Shown here one piece after another: positions 20,653 to 33,156 of a stretch of 64,000 bases of DNA. The DNA is from Durusdinium trenchii (lineage: Eukaryota > Sar > Dinophyceae > Suessiales > Symbiodiniaceae). The number at the start of each line of letters is the position of its first letter. Position 1 is the stretch's first letter. A program made the translations under genes and the position numbers. The notes under the pieces were generated by a model. That model made no database searches, was not told where the DNA came from, and worked only from the letters and a program-made list of their open reading frames with translations. The stretch lies in assembly GCA_963970005.1 (NCBI GenBank), contig CAXAMN010003002.1, positions 1,312,416 to 1,376,415 of the forward strand, written 5' to 3'.

Positions 20653-23600
20653 CTCAAAGAACCACCCCTTCAGATTCTTCCATGAAAACCTGTTAGTCCG
20701 ACGAGCCCCGTGGGAGTCAGTTCCTTTCTTTAGTGTAGGTGGTCTGCACAAGCAGCTACACGTAGCATTCAAGTGGAATCAGCCATTCGTGAATTCCGAA
20801 GGGTGCCGCATGCTGCCAAAAGGCTCAAAGCTGGCGGGTATTGGCCCTGACAGTGCCAACTCCCAGGAGCATCGCACTTCCAGTTGTTGGGATCGGCAGC
20901 CCATGCCTTGGACTCGTCCGAAATATTCAGCACCTGATCCGGCTGCTCAGTTTCCAAAAGGGATGTCTGGTCCGGCTTGGTTGGGTGGAAGGGGAGCCAG
21001 TGATGGCGGCCTTGGATGGCCTTGTGCCACTTGAATGGAGGCTGACCGTTGAGTAGGTTTTGATTTGGCTAGGACCTTCCTGTTGACATGCTGAATGGAT
21101 ATCCATAAGAAGTGTAGGGCCAGGGTGTTCCTCCCAGACCCTGACTGAAAGGTGCGAAAGCAAAAGCTTCCGACTCATTACTCCCACGTGCACTTCATCG
21201 GTCAACCTGAAAGATCCTGCACACATGTTGACCTCCCGTTTCTTCAGTTGTTTCGCTTGTTCCTCCCACTTTCCCTCCCTGTCAGCTCCAGAATCCAACG
21301 AAAAACATCGATCGCCCAGGCCTTAAAGATCCGGACCAGCCCATATTGCGAGGTATAGGCCTCTTCGAAAAGGGCGCCGTCCGTTTGAACCTCGCCCATC
21401 GGGTCATGTGCATAGAGCTTCCACAACAAAGACCGGCTCATCATCTCCGAGGGCTCCCCCGTCTGGCGGTTCCGGTGGAACTTGCTGCCTGAACGGCAGG
21501 ACTGTCAGGCCAGGACTGTACCACGGGCCCACCACAAAAATTGATTTGTCATTCATGGACGTGCTCAACAACTGGGACTTACAGTCAAACTACCCCCGCG
21601 CGTGCAAGGTGTCTCAGTACAACAGGTGGATGGTCACAAAGCTTCATGATGCTCCGGCAGCTAAACATATAATACAGTACTAAGAAAGGCGATTGCGCCA
21701 ACAACAAATATCAAGAGAATCCATGGAGGCGCCTCCCATGATCATCCCTTTTGCTATCACATTAGGGGCAATGATCAGTGGCCAAAGCCTGCGCACACCT
21801 CATTCACAACCGAAGCAGCTTGCAAAAGGGATGTTCGCCCCAGACTCCCAAACCTCAAAAAACCTCTCAGGCCAGGCAGCACAGAGGGTCACCTGGACAA
21901 ACGTCCTCGTACACGGAGGCCGCGATGCGAGCCATGTGGGAACTCTTGGCAATGTCATCCCCATAGTCACCCGCCCAAATGAGCACGTAGTCTGCCAGGT
22001 GTCGGATCACCTGTCACAGTATTCAAGCGTGTTGGACCTTCCAAGGCTCGAAGTAAAAGTCGCGGTATCCATCAAAAAAGGTTGTTTTTGTTGGAAACTT
22101 CTGGTATGGTTCGCATCTGGGAGAACTATAACCCAAGCGACATCAACCCAGGTAGCGCGGCCATGTCTGGCCCGAAGAGATCGGTGAGAGATTCGGCACC
22201 CGAGAACAAAACGGGCGACCGAACAAACCAAGATCACTGAGAAGCTGTAACCGTAACCAATCGGTTGTTTAACACTAAATTATATAATTCAAACATATTC
22301 AAACGATATTCAAACACATAAACTGTAAACACTTGTAAACACTTGGTTCAAGTTGACGGGGATGCGGTTGTCTGATTCAAACTGTAGACTAAAAAGCCAC
22401 CCTAGACCCTGGTTCCATATGTCGTGGTAACGAGTTTCCGGTGGTGCAAGCGACAGCTCGGGCCATATATCATTCCACTGCCGTGAACACATCTGGACAG
22501 ACCCCCTGCCCTTCAAAAAGGGAACCTCCCCGAAAAAGGACCAGTGGCCGGTAGCCCTGTGGTCACCCTCTCCACCGGTCATGCTGTTCGGGGCCTCGTG
22601 TGCTTGCCGTTCGGGGCCCGTCAAGCATCGACCGATCAGGGCAATATGCTCGTGGTTCCAGGTATTGCCATCGGCCAGCGTGGTCCGATTGGTGAGGCCA
22701 TTGATCTGATAGCCATAGTCCCACCAGGCCATGATGCGGGTGTCTTCAGGCGTGTGATCCCGGAGCCACCAATATGACCTTTGTTCTGGTGTCGGTTCGG
22801 AACCACTAAGCGAACGTCAAAGCACCAATATGTGATTTTGCAGTGGCCTTACAAATATCCAGAGTTGTATTTGATATCGTTCCAGTCATTTGTGGAACAA
22901 CCACCGATACGAGAAACATTTAAACACGCTAATTACATATTAACTTTGAACTGCAGTTTTGTTTGGGGACTCCCGGTAGTCGTCCATGAGGATCTCCTGT
23001 CCCTCTTTGTTGCGGCGCTTGACGATGATTGAGGCCTGAGATAGGCGCTCGGCCACGGCCCAGCAGTAGTTCATGAACTCCATGCCGCAAATCATGAAGG
23101 TCAAAAGCATCAGAACCTGAGTTGCCAGTGGCATGTGTCAGCGACGTTCAAACGAGAGTCTTTCAAACTGGCCGGCCAAGGGGCATCATCCCCCTCTCGC
23201 AAGGGGCCAGGAACGCTTCCAAAGGGGAGACCGACTACTTGGATCATACGTCTGTGACAAGTGCCCTCTTTGTTCGGGAGCTCCAATTGAACGTCAGGTC
23301 GCTCAAAGCAACTATTGTCGGATCCTAATTAGTCAAGTGGGAGGGAATACTAACACATAATTTGCTAAAATATTCCAACACCCTTCATAATTTAGTGGGA
23401 GGCAAGAGTTAAAGAATAAACAACAAAAATCACCCAGGGTGTTTTTTTGGACTACTACTACTACTACTACTGTTACAACAACAACAACAACTACTACTAC
23501 TACTACCACCACCACCAATGGTACTATTTGTGTTTGTGGCGGGGATACTATTCATACTCCCTGGACCCGTTTACTATTTAAGATCCAACATTACCGAGCA

Positions 23601-26600
23601 ACAGGAAACGGCTTCCTTTCGGCTGATTGGCTTAAAGATGCTTAAAGGGATTTGTCATCTACAGCCGCAGTGTCTCAGCAGTTTCCCTGTGGCACCAGTC
23701 GCTCCACTACCACCCGCAGTTGTCACTTGAAATGCGCCCCTCAGCAGTACAAGATCAATGATAATCACGACTTCATACATATAGTACAGCACCTCAAAAT
23801 CTTCAAACACAAACCTCAACACCCAACCACTTGTTGGGAATTACTGCCGATTTCTACCTCCCTTTGTTCTACGTACAATGAAATTGTGATATAAAGCCTT
23901 TCATGGCCCCTCTGACCCATGCCACGAAACTGCTGAAGCCTTCCTCTGCCACCTGGCTTCGTGGTATGCCTCCCACAAGGGGCCTTTGAACCTCTGACGG
24001 TGTTCGCAAAGGAGGTGGGCGGAGCTGCCCGAGGGCCACAAGGAAACCACACCGCTGGAAATGAGTGTCAAAGAAAGGGCAGCTGAAAAGAGCACCAAGA
24101 TCCTCAACTTGTCAAATGAACATCTTGTTGGACTTGCCGTCGGAAAAATTGAACAGATTTCTGGAATGAATTGAAGGTCAGGAGATGAGATCTCCTTGTG
24201 GAGATTCAGTCACCCAGTTAGCAAAAAAACAATAGACCATAGTCCGACTGATGGGACGCATGTGGCCCCCCTCCAGAGTACACCTTCCTGCCCCCGTTTT
24301 CGCCAAGCGTGTATTGTAAAACTTGATGGTTTGAAATGGGTCATCATGGAAATTCATGGAACCAACACCATGCACCTGTGGATCAACCCTGGTAATTACC
24401 CTGGTAGACTTCTTGTGCCACCAATGAGATGGTGGGTCAACCCTCCGGGATGAAACGGTTTCAAGAAGCTCGTCGTAGATCTCCTTCAGAACGACTGTCA
24501 AACCCTCGGCTTTGGCCTTTTGCAGTTCCTTGTGTCCTTTGTGCTTCGGCTTTTCCTGACGGCTGGCCAACTACTGGCCACCCCCCCCCCGGAATAGCCA
24601 TTCCCCAAGCTTGGTAGAGTGCACATTGGTGAACGCTCTATCTTTCCATCTAGGCAATCATTCTCGCCTTTCCATTCAAGAGGTTTGTTATGTTTTTTAA
24701 GCTGCGAAGATTCAATGAACTATATAACTGCCTTCGAGCAGGCCCAAGTGTCTCATTGTGTAGCTGGTCTGATGCATTTTGAATTAAACTGGACTTTCAA
24801 TTGCAGCCCCTTGGAGGGAACAACCAACCTCTGCAGATGCATAGGGATGATGCCGCTGTGCTTCATGATCCTACGAGTGCCAGAATCTTGATCGCCTTGC
24901 GTCTCAAAGGCCATCCCTTCTGTCTCAATTGGCACTGTGGCAAACGGCTATATAGCTCTTCTTGGCATTCGGGCTGGACTCGCAACAAACACATTGACAG
25001 AAACAAACACGCACCAATACACACACAAGGTCCCTGTCTGGGTGCATGTGAGTGTCCATCCTCTGACCCCGGATCACATGTCTTCACTTGTCTTCACCAC
25101 CACTGGCGCCGCGCCGCGCGTCCTCGTTCTGCGTGGCCGGCACCGGTGCCTCCTCTGGCTGTGTGAGTTGATGGAGCGCCCAGCGCAGCGTCTTGGCCAA
25201 GGCAATGCCGCCAAGAGCTGCGGCGGTGGGGCCCAAGAGGAGCAAAAGACGGTTCATCTTGGAGGAAAAATAGTAGGTGATGCCAGCATAGAGCAACCTC
25301 AGAACTAGGGAGCCTGATTGAGGTGAACATCCCACAAAATATGCTTGAACCCCAGTAATTAAACAAGTTGGGTTCCACTCTTTGGTTATCAACGTGTTCG
25401 AGGAGCTAACTTGGGCTGCACTCTGAGCTGTGCTCTGCACTCCATGCTGTTCTGGCGAAACTTGAAGTGGATTGCTGTGGCAGGGTCTGGGCGACTCAAA
25501 GCCTCTCAAAACTATATATATTGACTCACCGCTAGTCAATGCACTAGGCTACTCAAGGCCGCCATGCGTCCGTGTGTTGCTCTATGGGTAGTTGTCTAGC
25601 ATTTTCCAGTCGTCCAGGGAATCATCTCAATTAGGTACCAACCCCACGGTCCATGAACAAGGACTACAGCCTCAAGGAGTAATCAAGCTCTCACGCTTTT
25701 GAACCTGAGTCTAGTAGCTTTAGCTGGGTTGGTTTCAGTTTGAGTGCTTCACATGTTCTCATGCATTCGGGGTGGACCTTCCACTCAGCCAGGGTCAACA
25801 ACACCCAATGCAAATAGAATAGAAGGGAACTTAAGAGAACCCTGAACTCCTTGCAGGAAGACAAACCATGTGCAAACCTCCCCACAGGCACATCTCCACA
25901 GCTATATATATATATATGTGATATAGATGCTGCTGGGGCCTGATAACAAGTGGGCATTGCGGCTCAAGCCACAAGAAGTTCCTGGCTTCGCTCATCTCGA
26001 AGAGTGAAATCAGAAAACCCAGCGGCGCCATGGTGCACATGTGATGAAAGAACTGCCAGTATGCTCGTGGACTAGTTGCTTGGTGTTCAGCCACAGAGTC
26101 CACTAATGGATTGCCAGTACCTGCTGCAATAGACAAGCCATCCAGCCCCAAGAGCTTGCCAAAAAGTTCAATAGGTAATCTGATTCAAAATCCAGCATTT
26201 CGATAGTTTGTTGTTTGCATCTTCTCAACTCTGGACTGGACATCTAAAAACCACTAAGAACACTTAGCATCTTGGCAGTGAAACCGTGAAACCCGCTGCA
26301 CGGCCCCTCGACCCACGATCCCTACACGACCCCTCTCGACGGAATGATGACCCCCTTATATATAGAGAGATGGTGTTTTTTGTCCGCGATCTCGACACCA
26401 AGGTGCGGTGTTTCACAAAGAGACCTCGCACTCGACTGGAGAGGGGTGCAAAGTAACCCAGTTGGAACAGCATAGCTCCCAGCAATGCTGCCACAGCCCC
26501 GCAAACGGCGAAAACTCTGAAGCGCAACAATTGGAACTCCTCGAGCTAAGCGATTTAAGCATGACGAGTCAAGCTTTGTTGGGAGGGTTTGTTTTGTATT

Positions 26601-29600
26601 AAATTATGTCCCTTAGCATGTTCCCTTATCATGATTCATCCAGTTTCTATGGTTAGTCGGTTAGTCTCCTTTTTTGGCCGCTCAGGTCATTTTCTTCGCC
26701 GCGTGCACCGTGGCTACCACGAGCGGGTGCGCGTGTGTCCTTCGCGGGTAGACGCCGTTGCCAAGTGGACAGGACCTCAAAGATCTGCACGGCCACGAAC
26801 TGCAGCAACGGTGCCACTTGCTCCAGGCTCCTGACGTCAAAGGTGCACCACGTATTTGCGCTCGATAGAACGACAAAAGGCCGCGTATGCGGAGCGAGAA
26901 TGCGACGGTCTCTCGGTTTTCCAAGCGTGTGACACCCGCCGTGAGACACCTAAGACAATTTCAGGTTGTTGGCTGTTTGATTGCTGTTTGTGTATGTTCA
27001 CCTGTGTTTCTCCTTGTGACACGTGTGTGTGCTTACCTGCACTGCGTGTGGTTATTCGATGTTATTCGCCTCACTGAGTCTTTGCCCCTTGAATACAGGT
27101 GGAATCTGTCACCGGGAGGAGCAACAGGAAATTGTGCACAAAACCATGGAACGCAAAAAGGAAAACCATTCAAATGTCTGAATGAGGCCTCTGCGCAACA
27201 CCTGTGAATGTCTCAGTGCCTTTGATATGTCTTTCGCAGCATCTAGAAAATGCGCGTGACCAAGTTGACGCTCGTGCACATACAAAAGTGCTTCTTGCAA
27301 CAACCCCATCGATACCATCTCTAGGGCGCTTGCCCATGCCAATCCATATCCGGCAAAGAAAACGCATGACGACACACACTCATACTACAGCCGGATGTAC
27401 AGTGCATCACTGTAAACTTGCATGATGTCAATATATGTCAACGCACACACACAATGTCCCTCTTGGGAAAGAAACCATGTGCCCCTTATGTGCCCCACAC
27501 GTGCCCCGTGTCCACTCCTCTCGTCTGAGCCGAGGGGCCTCAAAGGTGTCCATCCCACGACGGGCACTTGGACAGCTAGGAGCGTGCCCAGCAGGAAGAA
27601 AAGGCTGTAGGAACGATGGATCCGGCCTAAGCTGCTTCAGGCCGACCTCACGGGTGGTTCTGGCTCAACACCTAGTACACAACAGAATTTTAAGATGAAT
27701 TGTGTAAGTCACTGAGTCGTTCTATCTTCATGTCATTCCCTTGATCAAATCTAAATGTTCTAAACTAAACGGAGCTGAGGACCGGCCCAATGAGTGCATT
27801 TGAACCTTTAGTGTTCTGTGGGCATTGCATCACCCCTTAGCATGGAATCATCATGGAAACCATCACTAAGGGTGTTTGTAACATGGCAAGCTCGGCTACA
27901 GTCAGAAATCTGAAAGACTTTGTCAAACTCAAGCATATAGTGTATATATATATACTATTTTTATATGCCCCAGTTTCTTCTCCCTCTGTGGTTGTCTGAT
28001 GTTGTCGTGAGTTCGCCTCACCTCTCTCTAATCCAACCAGGTCAAAGTATAGTGATCGTTGAAGGGTCATTATGTACATGTTTTATCCCTCATCAGGGAA
28101 CCGAGAAGGCACATGAAGGTTGACGTTTCGCCAATGGGATGCTTTTCGAAAGTCAGACTGATGAGATAAAGTCAACGTGCCAAACCGTCACTAAGTTGAT
28201 TAACACCATTCTATATCCCAGCTCCAGGTCCAACAAAAGCCAAGTGAATAGTGCAGTTTCGCTGCCGGAAAAACTCTGAATTACGGGCCAAGATGGCCCC
28301 ATGAATGAGAAGAGGGGTTGAATACTGACCCCAAAACACACAAGATCCTTTTAGGGATCCGGGATTGGCCTCAGCCCGCGCAAAACAAAACGGTGCCAAG
28401 GACACTAGAGTGTCGCCGCAACCTGGGTCTTCGACTCGATGTGGCGTACCGTCGGGGAAGAAAAGGACCATTGGCCGATCAATGCAACACAGGGGCAGTT
28501 AGAACAGTTGGGTGGAACAAGGCAAACGTTTTTATTGGGGGGGGGGTTGGTTTGAAGTAATAATATTGGGTCTATATCCTCTCCCTGAACTTCCCTGTAA
28601 CAATGGATGATGATGGTTAGCTAAGGCCTTTCTCCATGCCTTTCTCCATCATAGTGAGAAGTGAAAGTTTTGTTTGATCCACTGTGCAGGTAGTATATGA
28701 CACCCCCAAGTAATATACCTTGTTTATACTATAGATCTTATAGACCCCGGGAGTAACCTAACGGCGTCAAGCAGCATCAAGCAAGCTGCATGACAGGCGA
28801 TGATGTTCACAACATAGACATAGCCTCCCCAAGTGGCCACCATACAGAAATAGGAGAAACCTGCCAGCAATGCCCAGGGCCAGGAGTTATCGTTCCGCAA
28901 AGAACGGCACCAGAAGTAGAAGGTCGCATTCATGAAGGTGATGGCCATGCATTCGTTGTCAAAGCCACCTGTCCAAAGATTTTGCGAAACAACACCTCCT
29001 GCGTCCCTAATCAGTCCTTGCAACTCGTCCTATGCATCAGTTTGGGCCTCACATGGCCTCACCAACAGGTCCACAAACGTCCACACACATGCTGTTGACA
29101 ATGGAGTCGGGTCAAAACCTCCTATGTCCCCAAGAGCCACCCTCCCCAAACATGGCGGCCATACTGGCCATACTCCAAAAAGAGCCAGCCATCCGGCTCA
29201 CAAAATCGGCTCGCGGCCGAGCTGACCCGGCCAAGCCTGCCACCGAGCGCATCAAGTGTGCCGGTAGAATGGACACCACCAGCATGGCGCACACCGCTGA
29301 ATCCACACAGCGGGTACATTCGAAGGTCCAAAGCCTGGACCGGAGCACCACCGGAGGGGCACCAACTCAGCTGAGCGACCGGCAAAATAATGGGTCATTT
29401 GGTGGGTAGTTTTAAGGCAGGTATTGTTTTTTGGATTGTTATCGTTTCTGTTATGTTCATCAATTATGTTTGCATTATTTTTTTGGGGAGGTATCGTCTA
29501 CATGTAAATTGCTGTGGAAGGTGACTCTGCAAATGATGAGTGGCAGAAGTAGTAGTAGTAGTTGTTGTTGTTGTTAGTAAGAAGTAGTAGTAGTAGTAGT

Positions 29601-30759
29601 AGTAGCAGTAGTAGTAGTAGTTGTTGTTGTTAGTAATAAGTAGTAGTAGTAGTAGTAGTAGTTGTTAGTAATAAGTAGTAGTAGTAGTAGTTGTTGTTGT
29701 TGTTAGTAATAAGTAGTAGTAGTAGTAGTAGTAGTAGAAGTAGTAGTAGTAGTAGAAGTAGATTAGTAGAAGTAGTGGCAGTAGTAGTGGCATGTAAGCG
29801 GATAGGTGGTTTCCGAGGGCATGCAAACCTATGAAGTGGGTATCGTTTGGTATCGTTTTGGGTCTCGGTCAAAACCCATAATTGTTTCCCATCGAAGTAA
29901 GAGCAAGGAAAATATGCAAAAACAAAATGGGACGTCCAACTAGCATGGCAAACATTCAAACCATATGGAAAAACAACTTGGACATACGCCGTGTCGAGTG
30001 TCAACAGTGTCAATAGGCAAAGATAGATTCCACGATGTGTACCGTCACAGCTAGGCATCGTCTTTTTAAAAGAACATTATCTTTTTCCTTTTTGAAGAAA
30101 CGTTAGTGCCGGCCTTTAGCACTTTGCTCGGCTGTTGGGTCCGGTTGGGTCCGTCTTCGGCGACAGCTGGTTTATGGATGTTGAGGTCAAAAACAAAAAA
30201 TGTCAACTTTCCTTCAAGGTCTATCTTTTTGTTGCTGACTCCTGCAATCTCCTACATGAGTGTCTGCCAAAACTGCTGGGTAGTGGAGTTCTTTCCAGGT
30301 TATTTCACGACCACTCTCTCCTAAATTGGCGGCCACTGGTTTTGGCGTTGCTCACATGACCGACGATGTGCCGCGGTCGAGGAGCCCCACGAAGACGGTC
30401 GAGGCGACACCAAACCAGGCAGGGATGAACACGCAAACGTCGTGCAAAGACATCTCCTGCTGCAGAAACTCGAGGATCCGCCAAATCCACACGGCCGCAA
30501 ATTGCATTCCGGGATAAATGGTCGTCCCCACCGGCCGTCCCAAGGGATACCAAACGGTATGGTCGAACCACTTGAAGAAGCGCTCAGTGCCATGCTCAGC
30601 CAAATACTCCGCTGCGCGGTAGTTGAACCATGGGTCAAACTCATGGATGACACGGCCATAGTTCTGCACGGCATACAGGCGGATGTTGTAGGCACTTGCC
30701 AGCGAGACCACCAGCAGGTTGATCCGCATCACAGCCAGGGCTGCTTGTGACAGACTCAT
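20528..30759 (-). CDS. STT3: Oligosaccharyltransferase catalytic subunit STT3, 16-exon gene, span
   Basis: Transfers the preassembled oligosaccharide from dolichol pyrophosphate to Asn in N-X-S/T sequons in the ER lumen; multi-span ER membrane protein (GT66 family). Sixteen exons join in phase to 774 residues, within the usual 700-830. Landmarks: HEFDPWFNYR (catalytic Asp, residue 42), ILPAHLMRSVAGGFDNE, WALLAGFSYFCMVATWGGYV, SVAEHQ, LLYAGITYYFSSKMNRLLLL, DDYRESYWWLRDHTPEDTR, and the acceptor-site motif WWDYGYQ (residues 559-565) followed by NRTTLADGNTWNHEHIALIG. The C-terminal luminal part ends CDAPGSWHCQGQYPPAL and a charged tail (AFQQLEDFNQQKDEKAEEYH). Of 15 introns I read eight GC, four GA (one ambiguous by a base) and three GT donors. 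All key residues look intact. Confidence 0.95.
20825..20933 (-). CDS. STT3: STT3 exon 15
   Basis: VLNISDESKAWAADPNNWKC then DAPGSWHCQGQYPPAL. GC donor. Confidence 0.92.
21322..21488 (-). CDS. STT3: STT3 exon 14
   Basis: GSKFHRNRQTGEPSEMMSRS, LLWKLYAHDPMGEVQTDGAL, FEEAYTSQYGLVRIFK. GC donor. Confidence 0.92.
21893..22010 (-). CDS. STT3: STT3 exon 13
   Basis: VIRHLADYVLIWAGDYGDDI then AKSSHMARIAASVYEDVCP. GT donor. Confidence 0.92.
22595..22778 (-). CDS. STT3: STT3 exon 12 (WWDYG)
   Basis: SYWWLRDHTPEDTRIMAWWD then YGYQINGLTNRTTLADGNTW and NHEHIALIGRC. WWDYG reads the +2 Ser/Thr of the sequon. GC donor. Confidence 0.95.
22971..23116 (-). CDS. STT3: STT3 exon 11
   Basis: VLMLLTFMICGMEFMNYCWA, AERLSQASIIVKRRNKEG, LMDDYRE, entry to the luminal domain. 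GT donor. Confidence 0.9.
23451..23518. repeat. (ACT/ACA)n trinucleotide array
   Basis: Mixed CTA, CAA and CCA units in STT3 intron 10. Confidence 0.95.
24051..24102 (-). CDS. STT3: STT3 exon 10
   Basis: RILVLFSAALSLTLISSG, last membrane span. GT donor, fits phase. Confidence 0.7.
24446..24555 (-). CDS. STT3: STT3 exon 9
   Basis: EKPKHKGHKELQKAKAEGLT, a basic loop between membrane spans, to LLETVSS. GA donor inferred from phase. Confidence 0.7.
25096..25297 (-). CDS. STT3: STT3 exon 8
   Basis: LLYAGITYYFSSKMNRLLLL then LGPTAAALGGIALAKTLRWA and an acidic cytosolic linker to ARRGASGG. GA donor. Confidence 0.88.
25970..26120 (-). CDS. STT3: STT3 exon 7
   Basis: RTGNPLVDSVAEHQATSPRA, carrying the conserved SVxEHQ motif that contacts substrate and metal, then SLFEMSEARNFLW. 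GC donor. Confidence 0.9.
26407..26539 (-). CDS. STT3: STT3 exon 6
   Basis: EFQLLRFRVFAVCGAVAALL, GYFAPLSSRVRGLFVKH. A membrane span and the start of the external loop. GC donor. Confidence 0.85.
26740..26830 (-). CDS. STT3: STT3 exon 5
   Basis: SLEQVAPLLQFVAVQIFEVL then STWQRRLPAK, the SSEHMAxxxVF block. GA donor (GACACA). Confidence 0.85.
27539..27626 (-). CDS. STT3: STT3 exon 4
   Basis: GRIHRSYSLFFLLGTLLAVQ then VPVVGWTPLR. Aligns with the family GRFSxRxYxAYxxxYxLGT region. GC donor. Confidence 0.85.
28768..28968 (-). CDS. STT3: STT3 exon 3
   Basis: GGFDNECMAITFMNATFYFW and WALLAGFSYFCMVATWGGYV. The left edge is ambiguous by one base (GA donor, or shifted by a G). Confidence 0.9.
29237..29296 (-). 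CDS. STT3: STT3 exon 2
   Basis: VCAMLVVSILPAHLMRSVAG, matching the VVPGYxxRSVAG block. Acceptor TTCAG|C, GC donor. Confidence 0.88.
29547..29793. repeat. (TAG/TTG)n trinucleotide array
   Basis: About 245 bases of AGT/AGTTGT-type repeats in STT3 intron 1. Confidence 0.95.
30372..30759 (-). CDS. STT3: STT3 exon 1
   Basis: MSLSQAALAVMRINLLVVSL through HEFDPWFNYR, WYPLGRPVGTTIYPGMQFAA and the third membrane region to VFVGLLDR. The start ATG is in frame; no earlier ATG extends it convincingly. GC donor. Confidence 0.93.
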
Positions 30760-31066
30760 GACTCATCACGAGGGTTGGGTCTCCATACTACCGAATCATC
30801 TTGACCTTTGACAAGCTCAAACTGCAGCTGATTCAACATAGGTCAAAATCGTCAAACTGCAATGCCATGCTTCTTTCTTTGGACACGCGCTTGCGCGTCA
30901 AGCGGCACTCAACATCGTATATGTAAATATCTAGACTGACACATGCCGGTAGATTGAGGGAATGGGGCGACATCGAGATAGGACCATTTAGCTGGCTGAC
31001 CCTCCGATCACGATCGGGCCATCTGGCACATCCGTCCGATCGGGCTCGTTGGACCCCCTGAGGCTT

Positions 31067-31184
31067 CAACCCCCTTCCACATCCTCAGCGTGGGCATCTT
31101 TCAAAACCAACACCGTCATCCCATGTAGGGCATCAAAAGAATCTGTCCGCAACACAGTCAAGAGGACATCGATGAACAAGAAAC
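31067..31184 (-). CDS. Probable last exon of the unidentified gene
   Basis: CFLFIDVLLTVLRTDSFDAL then HGMTVLVLKDAHAEDVEGG and a TGA. Follows a TGCAG acceptor. It ends about 310 bases upstream of the STT3 start. Confidence 0.5.
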
Positions 31185-32517
31185 ATCTGCACTGGTTAGT
31201 TGGAGACTCTGTTGTTTTTAAACAAGCACCCTGGCACATGGTCATCATCAGCGTTAAGTACGGGATTCTTGCAGGTGGAGATGGCTGACAAGTGCTTGTC
31301 AAGACCACCTGCTTTGCGAATCAAGGCCCATGAACAAGGACCCCAAAAACGCTTGGTAGCATGTTCCATCGCTCACCTGTAGCAAAACAGGTCTGGTGTC
31401 TATCTTGAAAAAGATTTGACAAGTACCGTACCTGTCAAACCTATCAGACCTATCCGTGTTATATACAGTAATGTTGTGGCTTGGATCGAGAGACGTGCTC
31501 TGACCGCATCCGAGCGTCAACACGATCTTGTTGCATCGGAGCTCCTGGGCTCTGACCGCAGCCAGGCGAGCTTCCGCATTGGAGGTCCAACCATTCCTGA
31601 GTGCGAAGTATTCGATCAGCTAGCAGCTAGCAGAATGGGGGCATGGTGACTGCTGGGGATGTCTGTACCGGGGGGGTCTGAATGGGCAAACATTGCAAAA
31701 CCAACATTGGAATCCTGACTAATAAAGCAGAATGATTCAATGGTTGGAACTTCCGCGAAGCAGTCTTAGTCAGCAGCAGGTTCATGATTTTCCGTGGCTC
31801 CTTGTGAGCAGATTGATAGGGGGATCAACATGGCAACCCTGCACTTAGGTCCTTCTGACCCCCCTTCGAAACAAAGTATCAAAGTCCACCTGGACAACTG
31901 AACGAATTGCAGCTATCCATAGAGTCCGTTGAACACTGCCAGACATTCACAAATCGCGGGCATGCTGAGAGGGAAAACAACTTCACCCAGCAGTTTCAAA
32001 AAAGGCTCTGGACGTCGAAGCTTGTGCGCCGGATTGCGCCGGTTCCTTGATATTCATGTATATCAAGTGAGATTGACATGTGTTGACTCATTGTTGACCA
32101 ACATCTTCCGACCCTTCAGCAGTCTCCCCATCCGCCCCTTCGCTCTCAGGTCCGGACATCTTCCTGAGCGCCGGGGAAGGTTCCCACCCCGTGTCCCGGG
32201 CATCGGAATCCCAGATGTCTGTCGACAGGAGCTCGTCATGAGAGTCTCATAGGGGGATCGATCTCCAAGACATGCGACATCATGAGACATGTGAAAGAAC
32301 AATGTATGTATGTATGTATGTATGTATGTATGTATGTATGTATGTATGTATGTATGTATGTGAGGGAGACCCTCCCAAAGACCAGGAAAAAGGAATACAA
32401 ATAAACATTGGTTGGGTGCCCCCGGTATGAAACACACACACCCATATCCCTTCAAGACCTCATTTCACACAGAAACAGTTGTTCACTGAAGGAAAGGACC
32501 AACTTGGCAACTCGATC

Positions 32518-32554
<37 letters not shown>

Positions 32555-33156
32555 GCTGCATCAGTCAGTGGGTGCACGTCAGGATTCCTCATGACTGTAA
32601 CTCGACGATGGACCTGTGGAGCGTTGGAGCTTGGTGGGTCTAGGGATTGTCCTAAGGAGCCACCAGCTTGCCACCGGCTCGACATGAGATCAAGGGAAGA
32701 CCCGTCTGTTCATGTTCGTTCCACTGCAAAGGAATGGCGTCAGTCCATGGCGATGTCAGGGCGTCGGGCTCAGAGTGGGACTGAGTTGGGGGAAGTGCTA
32801 GCACTTTGAGCGACAAAGTTCTGTTCCTGGGAATTGGGTCCTCCGCAAGCTCAAATGGATGTTGAGTTCATTTCTTGAGGGTTGACTGAGGGACACCTCG
32901 AGAAGCAATGAATCCTTTTAAACATTTGATACTCTCTGAGACTCTCTGGCTAGCAATCCCCCGCGGCCAAGTGGCAATACACGAATCCCATCAAAATACT
33001 GCCTTGGCTGCTTTGTGCCGGCCAAGAGCAACACCACCTTTGAAAGCTCTGCAAACCCATCGAACCCTGGAAGGCTAAGAAATTGATGCATTTCATCCAG
33101 TGTTGATCATCCCCAAAGCTGACTTTCGGCAACTTGACGTCGTACGTCGAAAACAT
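31067..33156 (-). CDS. Unidentified gene, fragmentary, span
   Basis: Minus-strand exon-like pieces between the RRM gene and STT3. 33156 start: MFSTYDVKLPKVSFGDDQHW. Then about 32940-33065: GFDGFAELSKVVLLLAGTKQ (other frame). Then 32095-32245: acidic DSHDELLSTDIWDSDARDTG and ALRKMSGPESEGADGETAEG. Then about 31515-31620: TSNAEARLAAVRAQELRCNK. Last 31067-31184: CFLFIDVLLTVLRTDSFDAL and LVLKDAHAEDVEGG stop. No family recognised, and the joins are not proven; they may not all belong to one gene. Confidence 0.4.
32095..32245 (-). CDS. Possible acidic exon
   Basis: DSHDELLSTDIWDSDARDTG, WEPSPALRKMSGPESEGADG, ETAEGSEDVG. Rich in Asp, Glu and Ser, so probably a disordered linker. The frame has GC-rich third positions, like the proven exons. 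Confidence 0.45.
32302..32361. repeat. (TGTA)n microsatellite
   Basis: About 15 units of a perfect tetranucleotide repeat. Confidence 0.97.
32518..32551. repeat. (CAA)n microsatellite
   Basis: About 11 perfect trinucleotide units. Confidence 0.95.

Noticed and set aside
29547..29793. Poly-Leu/poly-Tyr ORF
   Set aside because: Translation of a trinucleotide microsatellite in STT3 intron 1.
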